Below, one piece after another: positions 31,140 through 39,457 of a stretch of 64,000 nucleotides of DNA (positions within the stretch are counted from its first letter, which is position 1; the number at the start of each line of letters is the position of its first letter). Made by a program: the position numbers and the translations under genes. The DNA is taken from the NCBI RefSeq assembly GCF_029892105.1, contig NZ_JARZAJ010000019.1, positions 62,001 to 126,000 of the forward strand, read 5' to 3'. The DNA comes from Kitasatospora sp. GP82. GTDB lineage: Bacteria; Actinomycetota; Actinomycetes; Streptomycetales; Streptomycetaceae. The notes under the pieces are model-generated. The model was not told where the DNA came from. It saw nothing but the letters and a program-made list of their open reading frames with translations, and made no database searches.

Positions 31140-33419
31140 ATGACCCCTGCCGAATCCCCGGGCGCGAGAGAGCTCGCCGCCGCGGTCCAGAGGCTCCAGG
31201 ACGAACTGACCCGACTCCGTTCCGTCCTGGCCGCCCGACCACTGCTCGACATCGCCACCGGCATGCTGGCGGAACGCCTCGGCTGCCCGCCCGCCGACGC
31301 CGCCGCGCAGCTCCTCACCCTCGCCGGGCAGGCCCACGTCGGTGCGGCGGAGTTCGCCACGGAGATCGTCGGCGAGTCGGCCGAGACACGCGTCCCCGCG
31401 GGGCCCGGACCGCCCGGCTTCCGCCCCGAGTCCACCGCCGCTCAACTGAGCAACGACGCCCAGCCGATGAACGACGCCCAGACTGCCGCCGACGCAGTGC
31501 TCGACCAGGCCGGGAACCTGTTCGGCGCGACCGGCGTGCTGATCTGGGCCGTGGAACCGGGAGGGGGGCTGGCCCTCGCGGGTGCGGCAGGCTTCTCCGC
31601 AGCGCAGCGCAGCGCCTGGCGCCACATTCCGCCGGGCGTCCCCACCCCAGCCCAGCACGTCGCCCGGTCGGGCGAGGAATTCGGGCCCCGCGACAGCTCA
31701 GACCCCAGCCTCGGACAGGCGGACGCCCCCTGGCGGGCGGCTCTCCCGATCCGTCGCCGTGCCCGCCTGCTCGGCGTGCTGGAACTGGCCTGGCCCGACC
31801 GCCCTGCCGAACTGCCCGGCTCCGCACGCCGTCAGCTCCGCGCACTCGCCGAGATCTGCGCGCTCAGCCTGCCCGACCTGCCCGGCCGGGAAACCGAGGG
31901 CACCTCGCCATCACCCGTATCGGTCCTCGATGCCGTTCTGGACCCGGCGGTGCTACTCGAACCCCTCCTCGGGTCGGAAGACGTGGTTGCCGACTTCCGG
32001 ATCCTGCGCGTGAACAGCCGGTTCCTCGACCCCGTCGGCCGGCCCGCGCACAGCCTGGAGGGCCGCACCCTGATCGAGGCCTACCCCCTCGCCTGCGCCG
32101 ACGGACTGCTGGAGCGACTGCGGCGCGTCCACTCCACCGGTGAGGCGATCCGGGGCGAGAAGCTTCGGCTCACCTTTCTGGTCGGTGACCTGCCACAGCC
32201 GACCGCGCTGGAAATCGCCGCCGCCCGCTTCGACAGCAAGCTGATCCTCTGCTGGCGCTCCGAGGAATCCGACGCCTGGCAGGCCATGCTGCTGGAGAAC
32301 GCCCAACGGCTGGCCCGCCTGGGCGGTTTCGAGGAGGACCTGGTCACCGGCACCATCCGCTGGAACGCGCGGCTCCGCGAGTTGCACGGCCTCCCGGCGG
32401 ATGCCGCCCCCACACCCTTCGCCGCTCTCCCCGCCCACGTCCACCCGGACGACGAGCAGGCCGTCAGACGGCTGGTCCGCAGCGTCCTGCGGCAGCGGAA
32501 GGAGGCCTCCGCGGCCTTCCGGCTGATCCGGCCCAGCGGCCTGACACCCCGGTACATCCGGGTGGTCGCTGAGCCGGTCATCGACACCAACGGGCGGCTG
32601 GTCGCCGTTCGCGGCGCGTACCAGGACGTCTCCGCCCACCACTGGACGGAGATCGCGCTCGCCGCGACCCGCGAGCGGCTCGCGGACACCGAACAGCAGG
32701 CCGCCGAACGGCACCGGCTCGCACTCCGCCTCCAGCAGGCCATCATGCCGCCCGAACCACCGCCGCTGGACGTCGCCGGACTCAGCGTCGCGGTGCGCTA
32801 CCGGCCCGCCGCCCAGGAGGAGCGCGTCGGGGGCGACTGGTACGACGCGGTGCTGTTGCCCGACCGCACCGCTCTGCTGGTCGTGGGCGACATGGCGGGG
32901 CACGGCGTGGAAGCCGCCACCGGCATGGTCTCGCTGCGCAACGCCCTGCGCGGTCTCGCGGTGACCGGTGCCGGCCCGGCCCGGCTGCTCGCCTGGCTCA
33001 ACCTTGCAGCAGGCGAGCTCACCGACCCTGCCACCGCCACCGCCATCTGCGCTCGCTACGACCCGGACAGCCGAGAACTGTGCTGGGCCAGGGCCGGCCA
33101 CCTGCCGCCGCTGCTGGTCCGGGCCGGCCAGGCCAGGCTGCTGCCGATGCCGCACGGCGTGCTGATCGGTGCCGATCCCGACTCCCACTATGAGGAGGAC
33201 AGTCTCCGTCTGGAGCCCGGTGATGTCCTGCTGCTGTACACCGACGGATTGATCGAACGCCGGGACCGGTCCGTCGAGGACTCACTGCACCAGCTGGTGG
33301 ACGACCTCGGACAGCCCTCCGAGGACCTCGACCGCTTCCTCGACCACCTGCTCGACCGGTCCACAGCGGACACCGACGACGACACCTGCCTGATCGCGGT
33401 CAGAGTGGCCGACAACTGA
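31140..33419 (+). CDS. SpoIIE-type PP2C phosphatase with ANTAR-like, GAF and PAS domains
   Basis: A 759-residue cytoplasmic regulator. The N-terminal ANTAR-like segment (RPLLDIATGMLAERLGCPPADAAAQLLTLA, about 35-70) is followed by a GAF-like region (about 110-245), a PAS-like region (about 260-375), a PAS fold with RLGGFEEDLVTGTIRWNARLRELHGLP (about 385-500), a short coiled linker LAATRERLADTEQQAAERH, and the SpoIIE phosphatase (about 540-757) with EERVGGDWYDAVLL, VVGDMAGHGVEAA, ARAGHLPPLL and LLLYTDGLIERR, which supply the metal-binding aspartates. SpoIIE phosphatases normally dephosphorylate STAS antagonists, so the upstream STAS gene is the expected partner. No anti-sigma kinase gene of the RsbW type is seen here. 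Confidence 0.9.
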   Translation: MTPAESPGARELAAAVQRLQDELTRLRSVLAARPLLDIATGMLAERLGCPPADAAAQLLTLAGQAHVGAAEFATEIVGESAETRVPAGPGPPGFRPESTAAQLSNDAQPMNDAQTAADAVLDQAGNLFGATGVLIWAVEPGGGLALAGAAGFSAAQRSAWRHIPPGVPTPAQHVARSGEEFGPRDSSDPSLGQADAPWRAALPIRRRARLLGVLELAWPDRPAELPGSARRQLRALAEICALSLPDLPGRETEGTSPSPVSVLDAVLDPAVLLEPLLGSEDVVADFRILRVNSRFLDPVGRPAHSLEGRTLIEAYPLACADGLLERLRRVHSTGEAIRGEKLRLTFLVGDLPQPTALEIAAARFDSKLILCWRSEESDAWQAMLLENAQRLARLGGFEEDLVTGTIRWNARLRELHGLPADAAPTPFAALPAHVHPDDEQAVRRLVRSVLRQRKEASAAFRLIRPSGLTPRYIRVVAEPVIDTNGRLVAVRGAYQDVSAHHWTEIALAATRERLADTEQQAAERHRLALRLQQAIMPPEPPPLDVAGLSVAVRYRPAAQEERVGGDWYDAVLLPDRTALLVVGDMAGHGVEAATGMVSLRNALRGLAVTGAGPARLLAWLNLAAGELTDPATATAICARYDPDSRELCWARAGHLPPLLVRAGQARLLPMPHGVLIGADPDSHYEEDSLRLEPGDVLLLYTDGLIERRDRSVEDSLHQLVDDLGQPSEDLDRFLDHLLDRSTADTDDDTCLIAVRVADN

Positions 33420-33638
33420 CGGCCAACCGGGGAATGGAACCGATCTGCCGGGTGGCCGCACTGAAAAGGCCACCACAGCCCTGGGAGTCGACCGTGCGGC
33501 GTTGCGGGGAGGCGGGTGGGCGTATTCGGCGGTGGCAGGAGGGAGAGCTCCGCCGGCAGCTCGACTCCGCGTAACCTCCGCGGACGTACGGCGTTTGTCC
33601 CATAGTCCGACCGACTTATGGTCTGAGGGGAAGCCGCC

Positions 33639-34943
33639 ATGGCCACTGTGCCGTACCAGAGTTCTGCCGACACCGCCGAGAGGCTGATCGCCGAGGCGAT
33701 GAGGCAGGGCACCAGCCATCTGACGACGGGGCTCGACGCGCCACCGGGCACCTACCTGCGGATCGGGGGCAGGGATCTGGTCAACTTCGGTACCTGCGGT
33801 TATCTCTCCCTCGAACAGGACGAGCGGATCGGGCGTGGAGCCGTTGACGCGATCGAGCGCTTCGGCGTTCAGTTCTCGGTCTCACGGTCGTACGTGGCTT
33901 CCGGCCTGAACCTCGAACTCGAGGCACTGCTACGGGAGATCTACGCAGATCACCCCGTGCTCGTGTACTCCTCGACGTCGCTGTGCCACATCTCCGTGCT
34001 GCCGGCGCTGCTCGAGGCCGGCGACAGCGCCGTGCTGGACCAGCAAGTCCACTTCAGTGTCCAGACGGCCGCCCAACTCGTGCGGCAGCAGGGGGTTCAG
34101 CTCGCGATGGTGCGGCACGGCGACCTGGACGCGCTCGAGCGGAGGCTCCGGCGCTCGCAGGCCACCGGCGAGAGGGTCTGGTACCTGATCGACGGCGTGT
34201 ACTCGATGTTCGGTGACGTCGCGCCGATCGAGGACCTCGCCCGGCTGATGGAGGCGTACCCCTCGCTGCACCTCTACGTCGACGATGCGCATGGCATGAG
34301 CTGGTACGGGCGGCACGGTGCGGGCTACGTCTTCGAGAAGCTCGGCCGACGCCTGAGCGAGCGCGTGGTGCTCATCACGACACTCGCCAAGGGTTTCGGG
34401 ACCATCGGCGGCGTCGCCGTGTTTCCCACCGAGCAGCTGTCCGGCAGGGTCCAGATCAACGGGGGACCGCTGATGTACTCGCACCCGCTGCCACCCCCGA
34501 TGCTGGGTGCGGCGATCGCCTCGGCGCGGATCCATCTCTCCGACCGCATCGAAGCCCTGCAGGCGGAACTGGCGGAGCGCCGGGAGTACTGCAACGAGCT
34601 CCTCGTCGCCTCCGGCCTGCCCGTCGTCTCCGACCCCCGGACACCGATCTACTTCATCGCACTCGGCGAGCCCGAGGTGAGTTACAGCATGGTGCGGCGC
34701 ATTCTCGACGAGGGGTTCTATGTGAACCAGTCGTCCTTCCCCGTCGTTCCCCTCAAGAAGTCGGGCCTGCGCTTCACCCTCACCCGGCATGTCGACCGCC
34801 ATCACATCCGGGGACTGGTCGAGGCCGTGGCACGCCACTTCCCACAGGCTCTCCAGGAAGCCGGCCGCACGACGGCCGACGTCCGGGCCGCCTTCGGGCG
34901 TATGCTGCCCGAGGCCGGTGCGGAACCGGCCCGGACGGGTTGA
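33639..34943 (+). CDS. Alpha-oxoamine synthase (PLP-dependent, AONS/SPT/KBL family)
   Basis: A 434-residue fold-type I PLP enzyme. Family marks are VNFGTCGYLSLEQDERI near the N-terminus, SVSRSYVASGLNLELEALL, YLIDGVYSMFGDVAPI, YVDDAHGMSWYGRHGAG (Asp-Ala-His, cofactor pocket) and the Schiff-base lysine in LITTLAKGFGTIGG. These enzymes condense an amino acid with an acyl thioester with loss of CO2. The acyl donor and amino acid cannot be told from sequence. No biotin, heme or threonine-degradation genes are near, so a secondary metabolite, a sphingoid-like lipid or a CqsA-like alpha-hydroxyketone signal are all open. It starts 219 bases after the SpoIIE gene on the same strand. Length is normal. 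Confidence 0.88.
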   Translation: MATVPYQSSADTAERLIAEAMRQGTSHLTTGLDAPPGTYLRIGGRDLVNFGTCGYLSLEQDERIGRGAVDAIERFGVQFSVSRSYVASGLNLELEALLREIYADHPVLVYSSTSLCHISVLPALLEAGDSAVLDQQVHFSVQTAAQLVRQQGVQLAMVRHGDLDALERRLRRSQATGERVWYLIDGVYSMFGDVAPIEDLARLMEAYPSLHLYVDDAHGMSWYGRHGAGYVFEKLGRRLSERVVLITTLAKGFGTIGGVAVFPTEQLSGRVQINGGPLMYSHPLPPPMLGAAIASARIHLSDRIEALQAELAERREYCNELLVASGLPVVSDPRTPIYFIALGEPEVSYSMVRRILDEGFYVNQSSFPVVPLKKSGLRFTLTRHVDRHHIRGLVEAVARHFPQALQEAGRTTADVRAAFGRMLPEAGAEPARTG

Positions 34944-34982
34944 TCGGCTGTCAGGGAAGCAGGACGGATCGACGTCCGCAGG

Positions 34983-35186
34983 TCAGGCGGCGTGTGCGTA
35001 TTCATGGAGGAGGCCGCCGGGTCGGTCGGTTCGGCGTACGTCGAGGCGAGGGATTCACTCCGGGTTGTCGATTGGCTTGGGAAGGGCGCAGAGGGGTCGG
35101 GCGTTCGCGATGCCCTGGTGCGGCCTGTGCTCGTTGTAGAACCTCTCGAACTTGCGCAGCGCGTGCAGGAGCAGCGATCTCCGCGC
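34983..35186 (-). pseudogene. Integrase-core transposase C-terminus (IS3/IS481-like), remnant
   Basis: Read on the minus strand, the sequence gives LLLHALRKFERFYNEHRPHQ followed by GIANARPLCALPKPIDNPE, a stop (TGA), then IPRLDVRRTDRPGGLLHEYAHAA and a final TGA at 34985-34983. The FYNxHRPHQG motif is the end of an rve-type integrase core, and the second part is the usual tail of the same transposases. An internal stop and loss of everything upstream show a dead fragment. It separates the oxoamine synthase from the terpene operon. Confidence 0.75.
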
Positions 35187-35200
35187 CGGCCGGCGGCCTC

Positions 35201-35215
35201 GGCTCCTTCGGAGCC
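35201..35215. terminator. Small UUCG-type hairpin between convergent genes
   Basis: GGCTC-CTTCG-GAGCC forms a stem capped by the very stable C(UUCG)G loop. It lies between the 3' ends of the oxoamine synthase and the methyltransferase genes. Short, without a T tract; terminator role is inferred. Confidence 0.4.
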
Positions 35216-35319
35216 TGTCACATCCGGGTGAGAGCGCTTCAGGTCCTGCGGCGGCCCCGAGCCGGAGCCCAGGCCGCCGCCCCGCCGGATGTCAGCAGTC
35301 GGAGCTCAGCAGCCGGGTC

Positions 35320-36189
35320 TCACACCTTGTCGGCTGCGATCATCAGATAGTGGAAGCTGCCCTCCTTGTAGGCGGTGAGGAACGCGGACTCGATGCCGCT
35401 TGCCACGGCTGCCTTCGCGCGTAGTTCCCAGTACGGGATGGTGGCGGCGGTCAGGTCGACCACACTGATCGGGACCAGGTCGTTCGCCGACATCGCCGCG
35501 AAGTAGTCGCTGCGGGGGTGGATGTCGCAGATGTAGTGCGCGTCGATCTGGCTGACGGCCCTGGACGGCTGGCGGCCGTGGACGTCGTTGTAGCACCCGG
35601 TGATCGTGACGTACCGGCCACCGGGTTGCAGGACGCGGGAGTGCTCCGCGAATAGTTTGTGCAGGTCCACGTACATGGTGCTCTCGTTGTTCCAGATGGC
35701 CCGGAACGCCGCGTCGGGGAAGTCGTTGTGGAGCATGTTGCGGAAGTGGAAGGCCACCTTGCCGGCCACCCCTCGCTCTTCGGCCTGGTCGTTGGCGAAC
35801 TTCACCTGCTCCTCGGATATGGAGATGCCGTCCACCTGGCAGCCGAACCGGAGGTTGGCCATGAAGCTGGTGCCGCCCCGGCCGGAGCCGGCGTCCAGGA
35901 TCCGGTCCTCCGGTCCGAGGTCACCGAGCTGGCTCAGGAGGTAGTCGGCCTGGTTGCCCTCCAGCCGGTGCAGCTCCTTGACGATCCGCTCCTCGCGGGT
36001 GCCTTCGTCGCCTTCGAGCACGGACCAGTCGACGTCGCCGATGCCGTAGTGGTGGTGGTACGTGCCGTCCACCTCCCCGAGACGCATGTTGACCGGGTCC
36101 TTCTCCTTGTTCCAGTAATCGGCCACGGACCGCTGGTACTTGGTGGTCAGGACCTGAGTGGCGGTATCGAGCACAGTCATTGCTGTCAT
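35320..36189 (-). CDS. Geranyl diphosphate 2-C-methyltransferase
   Basis: A 289-residue SAM-dependent methyltransferase that adds a methyl group to C2 of geranyl diphosphate, the first step of 2-methylisoborneol formation. The SAM-binding loop ILDAGSGRGGTSFMANLRFG is followed by VDGISISEEQVKFANDQAEE; TYHHHYGIGDVDWSVLEGDEG and the ITGCYNDVHGRQPSRAVSQID segment are characteristic of this enzyme. ATG 36189 overlaps the TGA of the synthase (ATGA), so it is translationally coupled and third in the operon; ATG 36180 (MTVLD) is an internal alternative. Soluble, no targeting peptide seen, so methylation probably occurs outside the encapsulin shell. Confidence 0.95.
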   Translation of the reverse strand: MTAMTVLDTATQVLTTKYQRSVADYWNKEKDPVNMRLGEVDGTYHHHYGIGDVDWSVLEGDEGTREERIVKELHRLEGNQADYLLSQLGDLGPEDRILDAGSGRGGTSFMANLRFGCQVDGISISEEQVKFANDQAEERGVAGKVAFHFRNMLHNDFPDAAFRAIWNNESTMYVDLHKLFAEHSRVLQPGGRYVTITGCYNDVHGRQPSRAVSQIDAHYICDIHPRSDYFAAMSANDLVPISVVDLTAATIPYWELRAKAAVASGIESAFLTAYKEGSFHYLMIAADKV

Positions 36190-37286
36190 CCTTGTGTCTG
36201 GTTGTAACGGGGACTGCTGGCGTGCCACTCCTTGTTGCCGCCGAGCCATGCCCACAGGGCTCCCAGGTAGCGGGTCAGCACCGGATCGCCGGTGAGGCCG
36301 AGGGCGGCCGCGGAGGCTTCGAAGGAGTGCATGAGTTCGTTGTGGATGTCGGCGGCCCGCTGGATCGCCTCGGCGAGGGAACAGCCGTCCTCCGCCGCGA
36401 TCACGGTCGGCAGGTTGTATTCGATGCCTTGGGCGCTGCTTTCCTTGTGCATCGAGTAGATGTCGTTGAGCAGGACGGACGCGAGTGCGGCCTGCAGGGT
36501 CGCCCGCCGTACGTCGGGGCGACCGTAGACGCCGGCGGGGAGTTCGTACCCGCCGATGGCGTCGACCAGGGCCATGCACGGCAGGAAGCTGTTCATCTGA
36601 CGGTTCGCCAGGTACTCCCACACGGACGGCGGTCTGCCCCCGATACGCCACCCCGCTTCGGCGTCCATCCCGAGGAACAGACCCGCGATCTCCTGCCGGA
36701 GCCGGTTGAGCTGGGCCCCGCTGGCGTACGCGGAGAGGTCCTCCACCGAGCGGCGGAGCGCGTTCCACACGGGCTGCCGGCGCATGGCGCGTTCGTAGGC
36801 CTCGTGGTGGCGGCGAGGCAGTTTGGCCGGGTCGATCGCCGACTGGGCGAGCATCAACTGCGGCCCGAGTCGCTCCGGATGGTCGCCGGTGGCGGCCTCG
36901 TCGCAGAAGTAGTCGTCGACGGCGAACTCCGCCGCCATGCAGCGGGCCGCGGCCAGCAGCCGGTCGGGATCGTCGGTGTCGGGGTGGGTCAGCATCAGCA
37001 GCCGCCCGTAGTCGGCCCGTCGGAACTTCTCCAACTGGTCGGCGTATATGCCTACTTGATCGGCCCAGCGGACGAGGCGGTCGTTGACCTCGTTGGCCAG
37101 GGCGGGGTCGTCGCGGACGTGGGGCGGGCAGTGCAGCTCGGGGATGGTGCGGCCGCGCGTCGCAGGGTCGGACGCCGGGGTGCGCGGCCGCAGTATCTCG
37201 GCGACACGTGCGGCCGAGGTGCCCAGTCCGGTCGGGCCGGTGGGGATCGGCCGAGCCGCCGCAGCGGCGGTTTCGAAGGCTGCCAT
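36186..37286 (-). CDS. 2-Methylisoborneol synthase
   Basis: A 366-residue class I terpene cyclase that converts 2-methyl-geranyl diphosphate to 2-methylisoborneol, the earthy odorant. The aspartate motif is VDDYFCD at residues 123-129, the DDxxCD-like form known for this enzyme, and the second metal motif is NDIYSMHKE near residue 271. The first 60 residues (alanine/proline-rich, GPTGLGTSAARVAEILRPRTP) are low-complexity and precede the catalytic fold. In known family 2B encapsulin systems such a disordered N-terminus carries the cargo-targeting signal. It starts 21 bases after the encapsulin gene and overlaps the methyltransferase gene, forming one operon. Confidence 0.95.
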   Translation of the reverse strand: MAAFETAAAAARPIPTGPTGLGTSAARVAEILRPRTPASDPATRGRTIPELHCPPHVRDDPALANEVNDRLVRWADQVGIYADQLEKFRRADYGRLLMLTHPDTDDPDRLLAAARCMAAEFAVDDYFCDEAATGDHPERLGPQLMLAQSAIDPAKLPRRHHEAYERAMRRQPVWNALRRSVEDLSAYASGAQLNRLRQEIAGLFLGMDAEAGWRIGGRPPSVWEYLANRQMNSFLPCMALVDAIGGYELPAGVYGRPDVRRATLQAALASVLLNDIYSMHKESSAQGIEYNLPTVIAAEDGCSLAEAIQRAADIHNELMHSFEASAAALGLTGDPVLTRYLGALWAWLGGNKEWHASSPRYNQTQG

Positions 37287-37307
37287 CGGTTCTCCTGGGG
37301 TGTCGGG

Positions 37308-38723
37308 TCAGGACCGCGGGGCAGCGATGTCGACGTTCTCCAGGATGCCGACGGCGTCCTGGACCAGGATCGCCACCGAGTAGTAGGCGGTGACCAGATA
37401 CCGCATGATCGCCTTGTCGTCGATGCCCATGAAGCGGACGTTCAGGCTGGGCTCGTACTCGTCCGGGATGCCGCTCTGGTGCAGCCCGATGACGCCCTGG
37501 TCCTGCTCACCGGTGCGCACCGCGACGATCGAGGAGACGTGCCCGTCCGTGACGGGGATCTTGCCGCACGGGAAGATCGGCACACCTCGCCAGGCTGGGA
37601 CCCGGTGGCCCCCGACGTCGGTGCTGTCCGGGTGGATGCCACGTTTGGTGCACTCGCGGAAGAACGCCGAGATCGCCTTGGGATGGGCAAGGAACAGGTC
37701 GGTACCCCGACGCATCGACAGGAGGTCGTCCATGTCGTCCGGAGTCGGCGGCCCGGACCAGGTGTTGATCCGCTGGTCGTAGTCGGCGTTGTGGAGCAGC
37801 CCGAACTCCCGGTTGTTCAGCAGCTCCCACTCCTGGCGTTCGCGGATCTCCTCGACCGTCAGCCGGAGCTGCTGCTCCAGCTGGTTCATCGGGTCGTTGT
37901 AGAGGTCGGCGACTCGTGAATGCATCCGGAGCACCGTCTGCGTCAGCGACAGCTCGTATTCGCGGGGCGCCAGGTCGTAGTCAACGAAGGATCCGGGAAT
38001 CTCGGCTTCGCCCTCGTGGCCCGCGGCGACCGCGACTTCCACCTCGCCCTTGGAATTGACCTTCCGGGAACTGTTGGCGAGGAACTTGTCGATGTGCTCG
38101 CGCAGGTCTTCGGAGCGGTTGAACAGCTCGAGGAAGGAACCCCAGGGGAGCACCATCATGGTTCCGGCGGTGGCAGCCTTGACGGTGGCGGTCCATCGTG
38201 GCTCGCTCTGGAGCAGGGCTTCGTCCCCCAGGTGGTCGCCGTCGGCCAGGACACCCAGGGCTTTCCCCTCATCGCCGTACTTGCCGGTGCTGATCCGCTC
38301 GATCCGGCCGTGCGCGACGATGAAGACCTCCTCGACGGGACGGCCTTTCTCGGCGATGATCTCGCCGCTGCGGAAATCGCGCGTAGTGAACCGACCTGCC
38401 AATTCGGCAAGGAGAGCGTCGTCGCCGAAACCCCGTAATGCCGGAATTTCACGCAGCGTCTCGGGAATGATCCGCACATCGTCCGCCCCGGCCTGGACGA
38501 AGCCGACCCGTCCCCGGCCGACGGCCAGCGAGAGCCGGCGGTTGACCCGGTACGTACCGCCGGACACCTGCACCCACGGGAGCTGGCGCAGCAGCCAACG
38601 TGAGGTGATGCCGCGCATCTGCGGAGCAGACTTGGTGGTCGTTGCCAGGTTCCGTGCGCCGGCGGTACTCAAGCTGAGCTGGATACGTTCCCGGGCGGAG
38701 TCGGTGTCCGCTTCTGTCGTCAT
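37308..38723 (-). CDS. Family 2B encapsulin shell protein with cyclic-nucleotide-binding domain
   Basis: A 471-residue HK97-fold shell protein. A short N-terminal segment (ARERIQLSLSTAGARNLATTTKS, then MRGITSRWLLRQLPWVQVSGGTYRVN) is followed by an inserted cNMP-binding domain at about 70-200, with SGEIIAEKGRPVEEVFIVAHGRI and the phosphate-cassette region GDHLGDEALLQSEPRWTATV. The remaining capsid part contains EYELSLTQTVLRMHSRVADLYNDP and the C-terminal MRYLVTAYYSVAILVQDAVGILENV. The family includes the EshA-type proteins. The insertion is the 2B hallmark and links to 2-MIB synthase by genomic association and reported cargo loading. ATG 38723 has GGGAGAG upstream. First gene of the operon. 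Confidence 0.93.
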   Translation of the reverse strand: MTTEADTDSARERIQLSLSTAGARNLATTTKSAPQMRGITSRWLLRQLPWVQVSGGTYRVNRRLSLAVGRGRVGFVQAGADDVRIIPETLREIPALRGFGDDALLAELAGRFTTRDFRSGEIIAEKGRPVEEVFIVAHGRIERISTGKYGDEGKALGVLADGDHLGDEALLQSEPRWTATVKAATAGTMMVLPWGSFLELFNRSEDLREHIDKFLANSSRKVNSKGEVEVAVAAGHEGEAEIPGSFVDYDLAPREYELSLTQTVLRMHSRVADLYNDPMNQLEQQLRLTVEEIRERQEWELLNNREFGLLHNADYDQRINTWSGPPTPDDMDDLLSMRRGTDLFLAHPKAISAFFRECTKRGIHPDSTDVGGHRVPAWRGVPIFPCGKIPVTDGHVSSIVAVRTGEQDQGVIGLHQSGIPDEYEPSLNVRFMGIDDKAIMRYLVTAYYSVAILVQDAVGILENVDIAAPRS

Positions 38724-39457
38724 CAAGGCTCTCCCATGGAAAGTAGGAAGGAATGGCCATGCCACATTCCTCCTCGTGCCTTTTCGGAACGCCGCGAGGC
38801 GCAGGAATCGGTAATGAAGAGGGCTGCAGGGGAAAGGATCGCGGCAGTTTCCGCAAATCCGGATAAGCGCTCTCGATCAGCAGTGCCAGACGTTAGCAAG
38901 ATCGGACGACACTGAACATCAGTACGAATTTAATCGGCCGACTTCTCCCTGCTGGATCAAGTGGGTGCCGAATGATCATCCGGCCTGGTCAGGTCGCACG
39001 GCGGTACTCGTAGTGGGTGCCGCCGAGTCGATCCGGACCTGCGGCCGGTCGGGTTGTACGCCCTGCGGTGCGGTACATCCGACGGGCCTGGTGGGAGCCG
39101 CTGCTCGTTGTGCATGGGGGCCGGTGCTCGTCGTACACGGCCTCGGACTCGCGTCGCGCCGGGAGAGGATGGTGCTGGCCGGATCAGGACGCGCTCGGGT
39201 GGCTCTCGGCAGTTGGTCCCGTATCCTGCCCCGCTTCCGGGGAGACCCTCACCGGCTCGGGTCCGTCGCGTCCGGCCCGAAGCCGGTGTCGACCAGCAGC
39301 TGGTCGCCGTCGGCCTCCGGGTGCACGCGGGCTTGGCCGTATCTGATCAAGCGCATGCGGCCCGCGATGTCGGCAACAGCCGGGCTGCCCGGCCCGTTTC
39401 GGGTTTCGGCTCGTTGCTGACCGGCGCGCTCGCGATGGCGCCGAAGTGGCCGGTGCG
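38724..39457. other. Stretch upstream of the encapsulin operon
   Basis: The 734 bases hold no intact gene. 38820-38960 is locally AT-richer (CAGTACGAATTTAATCGG at 38918-38935) and is the likely promoter area of the encapsulin operon; no exact -35/-10 pair is claimed. Around 39249-39375 the minus strand has a protein-like piece (VADIAGRMRLIRYGQ, DGDQLLVDTGFGPDA, ending at a stop), perhaps the tail of a lost gene. The rest is GC-rich without a coding signature. Confidence 0.45.

Larger units (their letters stand above)
34944..35319. other. Stretch with a transposase tail and small hairpin between convergent genes
   Basis: No intact gene. It holds the minus-strand integrase remnant (34983-35186) and a compact GC hairpin (35201-35215), then about 100 bases of GC-rich sequence before the methyltransferase stop. 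Confidence 0.55.

Noticed and set aside
28008..31658. Minus-strand open frame of about 1200 codons across the hybrid kinase and SpoIIE gene
   Set aside because: Apparent internal repeats in it are only the antisense of the HAMP array; composition is Gly/Asp/Val mirror type and it crosses two well-supported genes.
39249..39457. Extension of the TetR frame region into a longer downstream minus-strand protein
   Set aside because: A stop follows the TetR end at 39458; the protein-like piece further down is in a different frame and lacks a start, so it is only noted as a possible remnant.
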